In this document: piece by piece, positions 37,360 to 46,133 of the stretch
Layout: every line of letters starts with the position of its first letter
Numbering within the stretch: position 1 is the first letter of the stretch
Notes under the pieces: model-generated
Databases searched by the model: none
What the model saw: the letters and a program-made list of their open reading frames with translations, nothing else
What the model was told of the DNA's origin: nothing
From: Pseudomonas sp. QS1027
GTDB taxonomy: Bacteria > Pseudomonadota > Gammaproteobacteria > Pseudomonadales > Pseudomonadaceae
Direction of reading: 5' to 3'
Assembly: GCF_002814235.1 (NCBI RefSeq)
Contig: NZ_PHSU01000015.1
Location: 210,856-274,855, forward strand
Length of the DNA stretch: 64,000 nucleotides
Made by a program: the position numbers and the translations under genes

Positions 37360-37827
37360 ATGCACACTCTCACGTTGGAACAGCTGCGGGCCACTACCGA
37401 TGCGGGTGGCATCGTCGGTGTCACCCTGAAAGCCCTGGGTGGGGCTTTTTTCGTCCAGGTCGAAACCCGGAACGGAGACGCTGCCGTACTGGCCAAGTCG
37501 CGTAGTAGCGAGCCGCGCAGTTTCGGCAATCCTGGCCAGGCCCTGAACCTGCTGCTCGGGCTCGGCCTTGTGGTCGGTGCCTTCGATGTTGCGCTCTGGA
37601 ATCCCGAGGACAAGAGCGCCAATCGGACGCGACCTGATCGTGCAGAAGCGCTGAAGCGTACCCATGGGGCCGCCGAACACGACAAATGGTTTCGTGAGCA
37701 GGTGCAACAGGGACTGGCCGAAGCGGATGATCCGAATACCCAGTGGGTATCGCATGAAGAGGCGAAATCAAGCTGGGCTGCGAAACGAGCGGAGTTGGCG
37801 AAACGCATCAAGGAGGGCGGTTCTTGA
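37360..37827 (+). CDS. ParD/RelB-like antitoxin with N-terminal extension
   Basis: 155 residues. The first about 85 residues (MHTLTLEQLRATTDAGGIVG... GNPGQALNLLLGLGLVV) form an extra domain that I recognise only as occurring with Pseudomonas ParE-type toxins. The C-terminal part, WFREQVQQGLAEADDPNTQW and VSHEEAKSSWAAKRAEL, looks like a toxin-wrapping antitoxin tail. The stop overlaps the toxin start (TTGA) and a perfect inverted repeat lies upstream, the standard layout of an autoregulated toxin-antitoxin operon. Confidence 0.82.
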   Translation: MHTLTLEQLRATTDAGGIVGVTLKALGGAFFVQVETRNGDAAVLAKSRSSEPRSFGNPGQALNLLLGLGLVVGAFDVALWNPEDKSANRTRPDRAEALKRTHGAAEHDKWFREQVQQGLAEADDPNTQWVSHEEAKSSWAAKRAELAKRIKEGGS

Positions 37828-38114
37828 TTATTCGCTGGCTCCCCAGTGCGATTCAGGACCGTGATGTACAGCTCGACTATATTGCTGAGCGCAATCCTGG
37901 TGCTGCGATCGACCAAGGTGATCGCATTGAGCATCAGGTCAGCCAGTTGCCCGATCACCCGGAGATGGGGCGGTTCGGTCGCATCGAAGGGACACGCGAA
38001 CTGGTCATTGGCGGCACCCCGTTCGTCGTTGTTTACCGCCTCAGGCCCAGCCTCAAGCGCATCGAGATTATCCGTTTGTTGCACGGTGCCCAGCAGTGGC
38101 CGAAAACTGATTAA
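37824..38114 (+). CDS. ParE/RelE-type toxin
   Basis: 96 residues starting at TTG 37824, which overlaps the antitoxin stop and has AGGAGG upstream. Family features are RWLPSAIQDRDVQLDYIAER, a central GRFGRIEGTRELVIGGTPFV and the C-terminal strand VVYRLRPSLKRIEIIRLLHG, then QQWPKTD. ParE members poison gyrase and RelE members cut mRNA; the missing RelE basic catalytic cluster favours ParE, but this is not certain. The gene looks intact. Confidence 0.9.
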   Translation: MIIRWLPSAIQDRDVQLDYIAERNPGAAIDQGDRIEHQVSQLPDHPEMGRFGRIEGTRELVIGGTPFVVVYRLRPSLKRIEIIRLLHGAQQWPKTD

Positions 38115-38237
38115 GCAAGTGCAATGCGGCGTTGCCAGACTCTGCTTCGGAAACGCAGAAAGTCGATTTTAAAAGCTCTGGAACGCCCCTCGACCCGTTT
38201 TCACGGGCCAAGGGGGCATCCCAAGCGATCTGTGAAC

Positions 38238-38459
38238 CTAAGCCTCCCACCCCGCCCCACTGACCGCCGCTTGCGCCAGCGGATGCATGTCGGCCCCCTG
38301 GTGCTCCGTCTGCCAAGCCAGCAACTCCTTGCGCATGCCGGGTGTCCAGAACATCTGCAGATGATTGCGCACCCCCAGCACGGCCTGTTGCTGGTCCGGT
38401 TCGCTGGCGAAGTACTGGGCGATCTGGTTGGCCATCTTGATCAGGTTTTCAGTGCTCAT
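38238..38459 (-). CDS. fdsD: Formate dehydrogenase delta subunit
   Basis: 73 residues starting MSTENLIKMANQIAQYFASE, typical of FdsD, a small subunit of soluble NAD-dependent molybdenum formate dehydrogenases. Its start overlaps the fdsA stop by 4 bp. In better-studied systems it is needed for assembly or activity, and is normally preceded by fdsC, which is absent between fdsA and fdsD here. Confidence 0.88.
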   Translation of the reverse strand: MSTENLIKMANQIAQYFASEPDQQQAVLGVRNHLQMFWTPGMRKELLAWQTEHQGADMHPLAQAAVSGAGWEA

Positions 38460-41344
38460 CGGCGTACCTCGGCTTTGGCTCCGGCGCCGCGTTCATGACG
38501 GCGTTCGTCAAGCAGACGTTGTTGCTCGTCGCTGAATTCCTGGTAGCGTTTTTGCCACTCGGAAGGGTGGTAGACGCGGCTGACTTCCACGGCCGTGACC
38601 TTGTACTCCGGACAGTTGGTCGCCCAGTCGGAGTTGTCGGTGGTGATGACGTTGGCCCCCGATTCCGGGAAGTGGAAGGTGGTGTACACCACGCCCGGAG
38701 CCACCCGTTCAGTGACCCGCGCACGGAGTACGGTCTGCCCCGCGCGGCTGCCGATACCGACCCAGTCACCTTCGTTGATGCCACGGCTCTCGGCGTCGCT
38801 CGGGTGGATTTCCAGGCGGTCTTCGTCGTGCCAGGCGACGTTCTCGGTACGCCGGGTCTGGGCGCCGACGTTGTACTGGCTGAGGATGCGCCCGGTGGTC
38901 AGCAGCAGGGGATAACGATTGTTGACCTTTTCCTCGGTGGGTATGTAGCCGGTGAGCATGAAACGCCCCTTGCCACGCACGAATTGATCGATGTGCATGG
39001 TCGGCGTGCCGTCCGGTGCCGCGGCGTTGCACGGCCATTGCAGGCTGCCATGGCGATCCAGTTCGGCGTAGCTGACGTTGGTGAAGGTCGGCGTCAGGCT
39101 GGCGATTTCATCCATGATTTCCGAAGGGTGCTTGTAGTGCATGGGGTAACCCAGGGCGTTGGCCAGGGCCACGGTGCCTTCCCAGTCGGCCTTGCCGCCC
39201 AGCGGCTCCATGACCTTGCGCACCCGAGAGATGCGCCGCTCGGCGTTGGTGAAGGTGCCGTCCTTTTCCAGGAACGAGCTGCCCGGCAGGAACACGTGGG
39301 CGAACTTGGCGGTTTCGTTGAGAAAGATGTCCTGCACCACGATGCATTCCATGGCCGACAGCGCCGCGGTGACGTGCTGGGTATTGGGATCGCTCTGGGC
39401 GATATCTTCGCCCTGGCAGTACAGGCCCTTGAAGCTGCCACCCAGGGCCGCCTCGAACATATTGGGAATGCGCAGGCCCGGGTCGGGTTGCAGGGTGACG
39501 TTCCAGGCCTGTTCGAACTGCGCCCGTACCACTTCGTTGGAGATATGCCGGTAGCCGGGCAGCTCATGGGGAAAGGAGCCCATATCGCAGGAACCCTGCA
39601 CGTTGTTCTGCCCCCGCAGCGGGTTCACGCCGACACCTTCGCGACCGATGTTGCCGGTGGCCATGGCCAGGTTGGCGATGCCCATGACCGCGGTGCTGCC
39701 CTGGCTGTGCTCGGTGACGCCCAGCCCGTAGTAGATCGCCGCGTTGTGGCCGCCGGCATACAGGCGGGCGGCGGCACGGATATCCGCCGCGGCGACGCCG
39801 CAGATCAGGCCGAGGACTTCCGGCGAGTTTTCCGCGCGGCTGACGAATTCGCTCCAGCGGGCGAAATCGTTGCCCTCGCAACGGGCGTCGATAAAGGCCT
39901 GGTCGAGCAGGCCTTCGGTGACGATGACGTGGGCCAGGGCGTTGAGCATGGCGACGTTGGTGCCCGGGCGCAGGGCCAGGTGCAGGTCGGCGCGGCCATG
40001 CACCGCGTCCACCAGGTCGATGCGCCGTGGGTCGATGACGATCAGCCGCGCGCCTTCACGCAGGCGGCGTTTGAGCTGGGAGGCGAACACCGGGTGGGCG
40101 TCGCTGGGGTTGGCGCCCATCACCAGGATCACATCGGCCTGCATCACCGAGTCGAAACTCTGGGTGCCGGCGGACTCGCCCAGGGTTTGTTTCAGGCCAT
40201 AGCCGGTGGGCGAGTGGCAGACCCGCGCACAGGTATCGACATTGTTGTTGCCGAAGGCGGCCCGCACCAGTTTTTGCACCAGGTAGGTTTCTTCGTTGGT
40301 GCAGCGGCTGGAGGTGATGCCGCCGATGGAGTCTCGGCCGTATGTCTGCTGCAACCGGCGGAATTCGCTGGCGGCGTAGGTCACCGCTTCATCCCAGCTG
40401 ACTTCCTGCCAGGGATCGTTGATGTGCTTGCGGATCATCGGCTTGGTGATGCGATCCGGGTGGCTGGCGTAGCCCCAGGCAAAGCGCCCCTTGACGCAGG
40501 AGTGGCCGTGGTTGGCGTGGCCGTTCTTGTCGGGAACCATACGCACCAGCTTGTCGCCTTTCATCTCGGCGCGGAACGAGCAGCCCACGCCGCAATAGGC
40601 ACAGGTGGTGATCACGGCGCGTTCGGGTTGGCCCAGTTCGACCACGCTTTTTTCCATCAGGGTCGCGGTGGGGCAGGCCTGTACACAGGCGCCGCAGGAC
40701 ACGCATTCCGAGTCGAGGAAGTTCTCGCCACCGGCGGCTGAGACCCGGGACTCGAAACCACGTCCGGTAATGGTCAGGGCAAAGGTGCCCTGGGTTTCTT
40801 CGCAGGCACGCACGCAGCGGTTGCAGACGATGCACTTGCTCGGGTCGTAGTCGAAGTAGGGATTGGAGGTGTCCTTCTGGTCGGCCAGATGGTTTTCACC
40901 TTCATAGCCGTAGCGCACTTCCCGCAGGCCGACCTGGCCGGCGACGGTTTGCAGTTCGCAGTTGCCATTGGCCGAGCAGGTCAGGCAGTCCAGCGGATGA
41001 TCGGAGATGTACAGTTCCATGACGTTGCGGCGCAGGGTGGCGAGCTTCGGCGTCTGGGTGTGCACGCTCATGCCTTCGCTGACCGGTGTGGTGCAGGACG
41101 CCGGGTAGCCGCGCATGCCGTCGATTTCCACCAGGCACATGCGGCAGGAGCCGAAGGCTTCCAGGCTGTCGGTGGCACAGAGTTTCGGAATGGTGGTGCC
41201 CAGCAACGCTGCGGCGCGCATCACCGAGGTGCCTTCCGGCACGCTGATGCTGCGGCCGTCGATATTCAGGGTGACTTGCACCTGGCTGTCGCGGGCCGGG
41301 GTGCCGAGGTCGATATCGGTATTTGGGTCGAAGAGCGTGATCAT
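38456..41344 (-). CDS. fdsA: Formate dehydrogenase alpha subunit (Mo-bis-MGD)
   Basis: 962 residues starting MITLFDPNTDIDLG at ATG 41344, overlapping the fdsB stop. Order: 2Fe-2S domain (KLCATDSLEAFGSCRMCLVE), NuoG-type His-Cys cluster region, two 4Fe-4S ferredoxin motifs (CIVCNRCVRACEETQ and CVSCGACVQACP), a 4Fe-4S in CAYCGVGC, then the molybdopterin domain. The catalytic ligand is Cys376-His377 (CARVCHSPTGYG), so this is a cysteine, not selenocysteine, enzyme. It oxidises formate to CO2 and passes electrons via iron-sulphur clusters to FdsB. Confidence 0.95.
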   Translation of the reverse strand: MITLFDPNTDIDLGTPARDSQVQVTLNIDGRSISVPEGTSVMRAAALLGTTIPKLCATDSLEAFGSCRMCLVEIDGMRGYPASCTTPVSEGMSVHTQTPKLATLRRNVMELYISDHPLDCLTCSANGNCELQTVAGQVGLREVRYGYEGENHLADQKDTSNPYFDYDPSKCIVCNRCVRACEETQGTFALTITGRGFESRVSAAGGENFLDSECVSCGACVQACPTATLMEKSVVELGQPERAVITTCAYCGVGCSFRAEMKGDKLVRMVPDKNGHANHGHSCVKGRFAWGYASHPDRITKPMIRKHINDPWQEVSWDEAVTYAASEFRRLQQTYGRDSIGGITSSRCTNEETYLVQKLVRAAFGNNNVDTCARVCHSPTGYGLKQTLGESAGTQSFDSVMQADVILVMGANPSDAHPVFASQLKRRLREGARLIVIDPRRIDLVDAVHGRADLHLALRPGTNVAMLNALAHVIVTEGLLDQAFIDARCEGNDFARWSEFVSRAENSPEVLGLICGVAAADIRAAARLYAGGHNAAIYYGLGVTEHSQGSTAVMGIANLAMATGNIGREGVGVNPLRGQNNVQGSCDMGSFPHELPGYRHISNEVVRAQFEQAWNVTLQPDPGLRIPNMFEAALGGSFKGLYCQGEDIAQSDPNTQHVTAALSAMECIVVQDIFLNETAKFAHVFLPGSSFLEKDGTFTNAERRISRVRKVMEPLGGKADWEGTVALANALGYPMHYKHPSEIMDEIASLTPTFTNVSYAELDRHGSLQWPCNAAAPDGTPTMHIDQFVRGKGRFMLTGYIPTEEKVNNRYPLLLTTGRILSQYNVGAQTRRTENVAWHDEDRLEIHPSDAESRGINEGDWVGIGSRAGQTVLRARVTERVAPGVVYTTFHFPESGANVITTDNSDWATNCPEYKVTAVEVSRVYHPSEWQKRYQEFSDEQQRLLDERRHERGAGAKAEVRR

Positions 41345-42903
41345 TGGTCGGCCTCCGAGGGCTGCAGACCGAAGTCGGCGGGGAAGTACTTGAGGGCGCT
41401 GGCTACCGGGTAGGAAGTCATGCCGCCCAGTGCGCAAAGCGAACCGTATTGCAGGGTGTCGCACAGGTCCTTGAGGATGATCGCCTGGGCATCGCGACCG
41501 TCCTGGTCGGGTGCGGCCAGCAGGCGGTCGATGACCTCCACGCCACGGGTCGAGCCGATGCGGCAGGGGGTACATTTGCCGCAGGATTCCTCGGCGCAGA
41601 ACTGCAGGGCGAAGCGCGCCATATGGGCCATGTCCAGGCTGTCGTCAGCCACCACCACACCACCGTGGCCGAGCATGGCGCCGATGGCGGCGAAGGCTTC
41701 GTAATCCAGCGGTGTGTCGAATTGGCTGGGTGGCACCCAGGCGCCGAGGGGGCCGCCGACCTGGGCGGCCTTCAATGGCCTGCCACTGGCAGTGCCGCCG
41801 CCGTAATCTTCCACCAGTTCCCGCAGGGTCAGGCCAAATGCCCGTTCCACCAGGCCGCCATGACGAATATTGCCGGCCAGTTGGAAGGGCATGGTGCCCA
41901 GGGAGCGGCCCATGCCGTAATCGCGATAGAACTGCGCGCCCTTGGCCAGGATCAGTGGCACCGAGGCCAGGGTCAGCACGTTGTGCACCAGGGTCGGTAG
42001 ACCGAAGAGGCCCTTCAGGGCTGGGATCGGCGGCTTGGCGCGGACGATCCCGCGCTTGCCTTCGAGGGAGTCCAGCAGCGCGGTTTCTTCACCGCAGATG
42101 TAGGCACCAGCACCGACGCGCACTTCCATATCAAAGGCCAGGCCGCTGCCGCCGACATTAGATCCGAGGTAACCAGCGGCGCGGGCGATATCCAGTGCGT
42201 CGCGTAGTGTGGCCACGGCCTGTGGATATTCCGAGCGCACATAGATGTAGCCGTAGCTGGCGCCGACGCTGATACCGGCGATGGCCATGCCTTCGATCAG
42301 CAAGAAGGGGTCGCCTTCCATCAACATGCGGTCGGCGAAGGTGCCGGAGTCGCCTTCGTCGGCGTTGCAGACGATGTATTTCTGCGCCGCCTGGGCGCTG
42401 CGCACCGTGCGCCATTTGATCCCGGCGGGGAAGGCTGCGCCGCCACGGCCACGCAGGCCTGAGTCGAACACGGCGGTGGCGGTTTGTTCGCCGCCGAGGG
42501 CGATGGCCCGGGTCAAGCCTTCGAAGCCGCCGTGGGCTTGGTAATCCTCCAGGGACAGCGGTCGGGTAATACCGGCGCGGGCGAACAGCAGGCGTTGTTG
42601 CGTCTTCAGATAAGGCAACTGCTCCACCGGGCCCAAGGCCAACGGATGGGTGGACGGATCGCCTTGCAGCGCATCGAGCAGGGACGGCACATCGGCAACG
42701 GTCAGCGGGCCGAAGCCGAGACGGCCTTGCGGGCTGTCGATTTCCAGCAGCGGTTCCAGCCAGTACAGGCCGCGCGAGCTGGTGCGTTGCAGGTCCTGCG
42801 GCAGGTTGCGTTCCCGGGCCTGGGTGACCAGGGCCACAACGACCTCATTGGCGCCCACGGCACGGGCAACGGAGTCGGCGGGTAGATAGAGGATCGGCAT
42901 CAT
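41341..42903 (-). CDS. fdsB: Formate dehydrogenase beta subunit (NuoF-like, FMN/NAD)
   Basis: 520 residues: an N-terminal thioredoxin-like segment, then a NuoF-type domain with RGRGGAAFPAGIKW (NADH site), CNADEGDSGTFADRMLMEG, GAGAYICGEETALLDSLEGK (FMN), and the C-terminal 4Fe-4S motif ESCGKCTPCRIG. It reduces NAD+ with electrons from FdsA. Two ATG codons (42903, 42900) are adjacent; the first overlaps the fdsG stop. Confidence 0.95.
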   Translation of the reverse strand: MMPILYLPADSVARAVGANEVVVALVTQARERNLPQDLQRTSSRGLYWLEPLLEIDSPQGRLGFGPLTVADVPSLLDALQGDPSTHPLALGPVEQLPYLKTQQRLLFARAGITRPLSLEDYQAHGGFEGLTRAIALGGEQTATAVFDSGLRGRGGAAFPAGIKWRTVRSAQAAQKYIVCNADEGDSGTFADRMLMEGDPFLLIEGMAIAGISVGASYGYIYVRSEYPQAVATLRDALDIARAAGYLGSNVGGSGLAFDMEVRVGAGAYICGEETALLDSLEGKRGIVRAKPPIPALKGLFGLPTLVHNVLTLASVPLILAKGAQFYRDYGMGRSLGTMPFQLAGNIRHGGLVERAFGLTLRELVEDYGGGTASGRPLKAAQVGGPLGAWVPPSQFDTPLDYEAFAAIGAMLGHGGVVVADDSLDMAHMARFALQFCAEESCGKCTPCRIGSTRGVEVIDRLLAAPDQDGRDAQAIILKDLCDTLQYGSLCALGGMTSYPVASALKYFPADFGLQPSEADQ

Positions 42904-43376
42904 GCGTCCTCCCGGCAGGTATCAAGCAGGGCATCCAGGCGCTCGGCGCTGAGCCGTGCATGCACCTGGCCATCCAGCTCCAGGGCCGGCGAGCAGGCGC
43001 AGGCGCCGAGGCAATAGACCGGGCGCAGGCTGATATTGCCGTCGGCGCTGCTGCCGTGGTCGTCCAGTTGCAGGCGTTCGCGCAATTGCGCGGCAAGCTG
43101 CTCGGCGCCGCGGCTCTGGCAGGACTCGGCCCGGCACAGCCGCAGGATATGCCGCGCCGGGGGCGTGGTGCGGAAATCATGGTAGAAGCTGATCACGCCG
43201 CGAATCTCGGCCTGACTCTGGTTGAGGGCGTGGGCTATCTCGGGGACGGCGGCATCGGGGATGTAACCGATACCCGCCTGAATGGCATGAAGGATGGGCA
43301 ACAGTGCGCCGGGGGAGCCCTTGTGGCGCTCCAGAACGTTGTTGACCATAGGCAGGTACAACATCTCATCAGGCAT
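42900..43376 (-). CDS. fdsG: Formate dehydrogenase gamma subunit (NuoE-like)
   Basis: 158 residues of the NuoE-type 2Fe-2S family with cluster ligands in LCRAESCQSRGAE and VYCLGACACSPALELDG. I start at ATG 43376 (MPDEMLYLPMVNNVLERHKG), which has AGGA 8 bp upstream; 24 more codons are open but unsupported. First gene of fdsGBAD. No fdsR-type LysR regulator lies upstream, so operon control is not visible here. Confidence 0.93.
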   Translation of the reverse strand: MPDEMLYLPMVNNVLERHKGSPGALLPILHAIQAGIGYIPDAAVPEIAHALNQSQAEIRGVISFYHDFRTTPPARHILRLCRAESCQSRGAEQLAAQLRERLQLDDHGSSADGNISLRPVYCLGACACSPALELDGQVHARLSAERLDALLDTCREDA

Positions 43377-43700
43377 ACAGCATTCCTCACGGTCACGGAC
43401 AAACCAGGCGGTTGTCGGTTGTCCGAAAGTGTCGGCTGCGGCACTCACGCCACGTCACGGTATCGTGGCATTTCAGGCCGTTGGCCAGGCACCCTGGGCG
43501 GGCATCTTGTTGGGCCCGATGCGGTCTTTGCCGCACCTCTTCAGGGCATAAAAGCCAGCTTGCCACGCTGACTTTGATTCGCCTGCACGAAAGCGACGTG
43601 CGCGGTTCTTTCTGCGACTATCTGTTGAGTCTAGATGAGCGCGGCCCGAGGTGTGGTCCCTGAGGGGGAGTGATGCTCCTTTTTCCAGAAAGTCGAGGCG

Positions 43701-43731
43701 AAAAAAAACCGCCTTAGTAGGGCGGTTTTTT
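43701..43731. terminator. Rho-independent terminator within dispersed repeat
   Basis: ACCGCC - TTAGTAG - GGCGGT with A-run and T-run on either side. The same hairpin with compensating base changes (ACCACC/GGTGGT) is at 26422-26452, which shows that the stem is maintained. Confidence 0.85.
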
Positions 43732-43997
43732 CCGCAAAACCGGTGTGAAGCCAGTTTGCTTATCTCATAGAGACCGTTAGCGCATGGCTGATTTTACTGA
43801 CGTCAGGTACATCGCGCAATGCCTTGCGATATCGGCGATTCGACAAGCATTGACGTCTGTGCAACTTCGAAATGTCTTGATTTAAGTTCGCCGTCACGAG
43901 TATCCGCACGCTGCGCATGATTGCTGCGCCTGCCCGACTAGCGACGTCGATGCTGTTCGGACGCAAAAACTGCCACAACCGTTGAAAGTCTGGCAGG

Positions 43998-44084
43998 GTT
44001 CACCCACTTGGCCTTGAGGATTTTCAGATCGGTTAGGTTGCCTGCCTCTGCGTCGGCGATGCCCTTGGCAATTGCATTGATGTG
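43998..44084 (-). pseudogene. C-terminal fragment of a ribbon-helix-helix antitoxin
   Basis: HINAIAKGIADAEAGNLTDL followed by KILKAKWVN is nearly identical to residues of the antitoxin at 31445-31699, also at DNA level, but the DNA-binding N-terminus and the toxin are absent. It is a non-functional remnant. Confidence 0.75.
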
Positions 44085-44104
44085 CCATGGTCTGGGCTTA
44101 ACGC

Positions 44105-44470
44105 TCACTGGAATTGCTCCCATATACAGAATGCGATAGCGGCAAGAAAAAAAGGGATCTCAAAATACAATGGGGCTTTGATCCATCGCTTGAGTTTCAG
44201 CGGAATGGCATCGACCTCTTGTTGGGTCAAGAGCCCACGCCAGATAAACATTTTGGGGAACATGATCATCATGCTGATCACCCCCTGTCTCATCGCGCGA
44301 TCTTTGAACGAGCTGCCGCCCCACCACCTGCGATCACCGATTATCATTGCGTTGTTATTGAAGTAGGGGTCGACCAGATCCAATTTTGTATTGACGACAT
44401 AGGCTGACAAGCCGATACCAAGGAGCATGAAAAATACACCCAAAGCGGCCAATAGCGGATGCATAGTCAT
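44105..44470 (-). CDS. Small membrane protein, possible immunity partner
   Basis: 121 residues starting at ATG 44470, which overlaps the stop of the upstream gene (ATGA). Hydrophobic segments are at about residues 5-26 (LLAALGVFFMLLGIGLSAYVV), about 64-76 and 100-117 (LYFEIPFFLAAIAFCIW). The middle contains FNNNAMIIGDRRWWGGSS and a conserved-looking LTQQEVDAIPLKLKRWIKAP. I recognise no family. Tight coupling to a gene for a putative membrane-active protein makes an immunity role plausible but unproven. Confidence 0.7.
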   Translation of the reverse strand: MTMHPLLAALGVFFMLLGIGLSAYVVNTKLDLVDPYFNNNAMIIGDRRWWGGSSFKDRAMRQGVISMMIMFPKMFIWRGLLTQQEVDAIPLKLKRWIKAPLYFEIPFFLAAIAFCIWEQFQ

Positions 44471-45438
44471 AAGCCTTCCCACCTATACATCAGATCCCCC
44501 ATCGACTCTCCGAACTTTCCTGCCCACGTTCCTCCCACGTACCCACCGACGGCACCACCGATAATTCCGCAACTCAACGCGCCCCAACCTCCCGACACAA
44601 CACCCAATCCAACGGCACATACAATGCGCCCTCCATAGGCGCCAACCTTTCCTCCGAAGTGAGATCCCGTAATCCCGGCCGCTACTTTCCCGCCTTCCAC
44701 ATAGCTCGCCTTCCTGCACTGCTCCTCTCGCCCGGTCGAACAGGCTTCTTGAATCGCCAGCCCCGCCGCCCCCACATCCAGAGCCATCCCCACAAAGCCG
44801 CCTTTGCTCAGGAAACGGGAAGTGCTGGCAATCTTGTTGATTCGTTGCGCATACCCGTCTATTTCCTGGCGATGCAGATAGCGTTGGGTGGAAATGCCGA
44901 GCATTTTCTTGATCGATTTGTTATGCCGCAGGCTGGTGCCGTAATGGCCGACGCCCTGGAGTTGGGTGTCCAGCTTCTGGAATAGGGCCTGCCGCTTAGC
45001 GATGAACTCGGCCCTGGCTGAAACACCGCCCTTCAGATGCTGCTGATGCAGTTTTTCGATGTCCTTCAAGGTGTCCTCAACCCCGCTCAAATGCCGTCCC
45101 CAGGCCGCTGTGGTGCTGCCGATGCCAATCGAGCTGTAACCCAGCAACCCCTGCAACAAATCATAGTTGTTCAGGATCTCGACACCCGCCCTGGGTTCGA
45201 GACTCAGGGCCAGGTCGATTTCCCGGGCCCGGGTCATCAACCAGGCCTCTTCGAAGGTGCAGGACGCCGTAGTATCGTCGGGCACGATCACCAGTTGCCC
45301 GGGGGTTACAATTGAGCGCCGTAGGTGACTATTGATCGTGTCGAACTTGGTCAGCGCATGTGAGCCACCCTGTATCAATAGTTGGCTTTTCAGGCTGGGG
45401 TAATGGGTGGTCTTTTCATTGATGAATCCGTGCGCCAC
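44467..45438 (-). CDS. Hypothetical protein with LysM-like start and glycine-zipper C-terminus; possible toxin
   Basis: 323 residues. Residues 26-54 (GSHALTKFDTINSHLRRSIV then TPGQLVIVPDD) resemble a LysM-type carbohydrate-binding repeat. Residues 110-160 are helical and charged (VEDTLKDIEKLHQQHL). The C-terminus (about 205-315) is hydrophobic and glycine-rich (SKGGFVGMALDVGAAGLAIQ; GIIGGAVGGYVGGTWAGKFG), like membrane-inserting glycine zippers. No signal peptide. This layout, with an overlapping small membrane protein gene, resembles pore-forming effector/immunity pairs delivered by secretion systems, though no such system is in the window. Function not established. Confidence 0.6.
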   Translation of the reverse strand: MAHGFINEKTTHYPSLKSQLLIQGGSHALTKFDTINSHLRRSIVTPGQLVIVPDDTTASCTFEEAWLMTRAREIDLALSLEPRAGVEILNNYDLLQGLLGYSSIGIGSTTAAWGRHLSGVEDTLKDIEKLHQQHLKGGVSARAEFIAKRQALFQKLDTQLQGVGHYGTSLRHNKSIKKMLGISTQRYLHRQEIDGYAQRINKIASTSRFLSKGGFVGMALDVGAAGLAIQEACSTGREEQCRKASYVEGGKVAAGITGSHFGGKVGAYGGRIVCAVGLGVVSGGWGALSCGIIGGAVGGYVGGTWAGKFGESMGDLMYRWEGL

Positions 45439-45595
45439 GCTTCACATCCTTGATGTGTGAAAGATGACGTCGGATATAAAGGCAGATAAACACTGAAAAA
45501 AAGAGCAATTCCGCTGTTTGCTACAGGTCTTAATTGATTACAGGAAATGTCCTACGCATCGATTGATATTGAATAGGTTGGAGAGCATGCGTGGC

Positions 45596-45742
45596 TTACT
45601 TGGCGAAGGGTAATTTACCGGTGGCAACGAAGGCTTCAAAGGCTTTTTGTCCGTCACACGTGGCCTGACGCACATCAAGGTATGTCAGTTCACTGCTGAT
45701 GGGATTCTTGTAGGGCTTGTCGATTTTTTTGGTGGTGGCCAT
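45596..45742 (-). CDS. Small 48-residue protein upstream of the putative toxin
   Basis: A short frame starting MATTKKIDKPYKNPISSELT at 45742 and ending VATGKLPFAK. Its protein-like composition and its position on the same strand 157 bp before the putative toxin support it. The Shine-Dalgarno is weak (CCGGACAG). No known family. It could be an accessory or chaperone-like gene of the following pair, or a leftover. Confidence 0.45.
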   Translation of the reverse strand: MATTKKIDKPYKNPISSELTYLDVRQATCDGQKAFEAFVATGKLPFAK

Positions 45743-46004
45743 GGTGCTGTCCGGAGATCAAATGCTCATATGAAAAAATTAAGCGATCGTTCATTGTTGA
45801 GCAAACCATGGTGGCTGGCGATATTGCAGCCGCTTCGGCCAATGGTTTGTGCTGGGATGCCGCACAAGTTCCATGTGACGGTTGAAATTTTTCGACTTAA
45901 ATACTCCCTGCCAGTCACATTGCAGCTCTTCACTGCGCGCGCTACCTTTTGTCTGTCGCTGCCAACGTAGCGACCGGGCCTGGAAACCCGTGGAACAGAA
46001 GATA

Positions 46005-46018
46005 GGCGCATAGGCGCC
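46005..46018 (+). promoter_or_regulatory. Conserved leader hairpin of DUF6124 gene (copy 2)
   Basis: Same GGCGC-ATAG-GCGCC hairpin as at 30816-30829, here 116 nt before the second DUF6124 start. Confidence 0.5.
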
Positions 46019-46133
46019 ATCATCGATTAGATTGCTGGCGCTTTCCTCTACGGTAGGAGTAGCGCATGAACGTTTCGATTCAAGAGCTTCAGCTTCAAGT
46101 CTCCAGCATCCACGCATTCGCCGGAGGTGCCCA

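Larger units (their letters stand above)
43377..44104. other. About 730 bp without an intact gene
   Basis: Upstream of fdsG. Contains the fdsG promoter region, a rho-independent hairpin (43701-43731) within sequence repeated from 26412-26503, and an antitoxin fragment (43998-44084). Other short open frames lack ribosome binding sites. The mixture suggests a site of repeated insertion and decay. Confidence 0.65.

Noticed and set aside
38495..40741. 748-codon plus-strand frame opposite fdsA
   Set aside because: Shadow of the formate dehydrogenase. No recognisable motif or ribosome binding site.
46005..46018. Repeated short hairpins considered as CRISPR-like units
   Set aside because: Only two distant copies of the hairpin, no regular spacers and no cas genes in the window.
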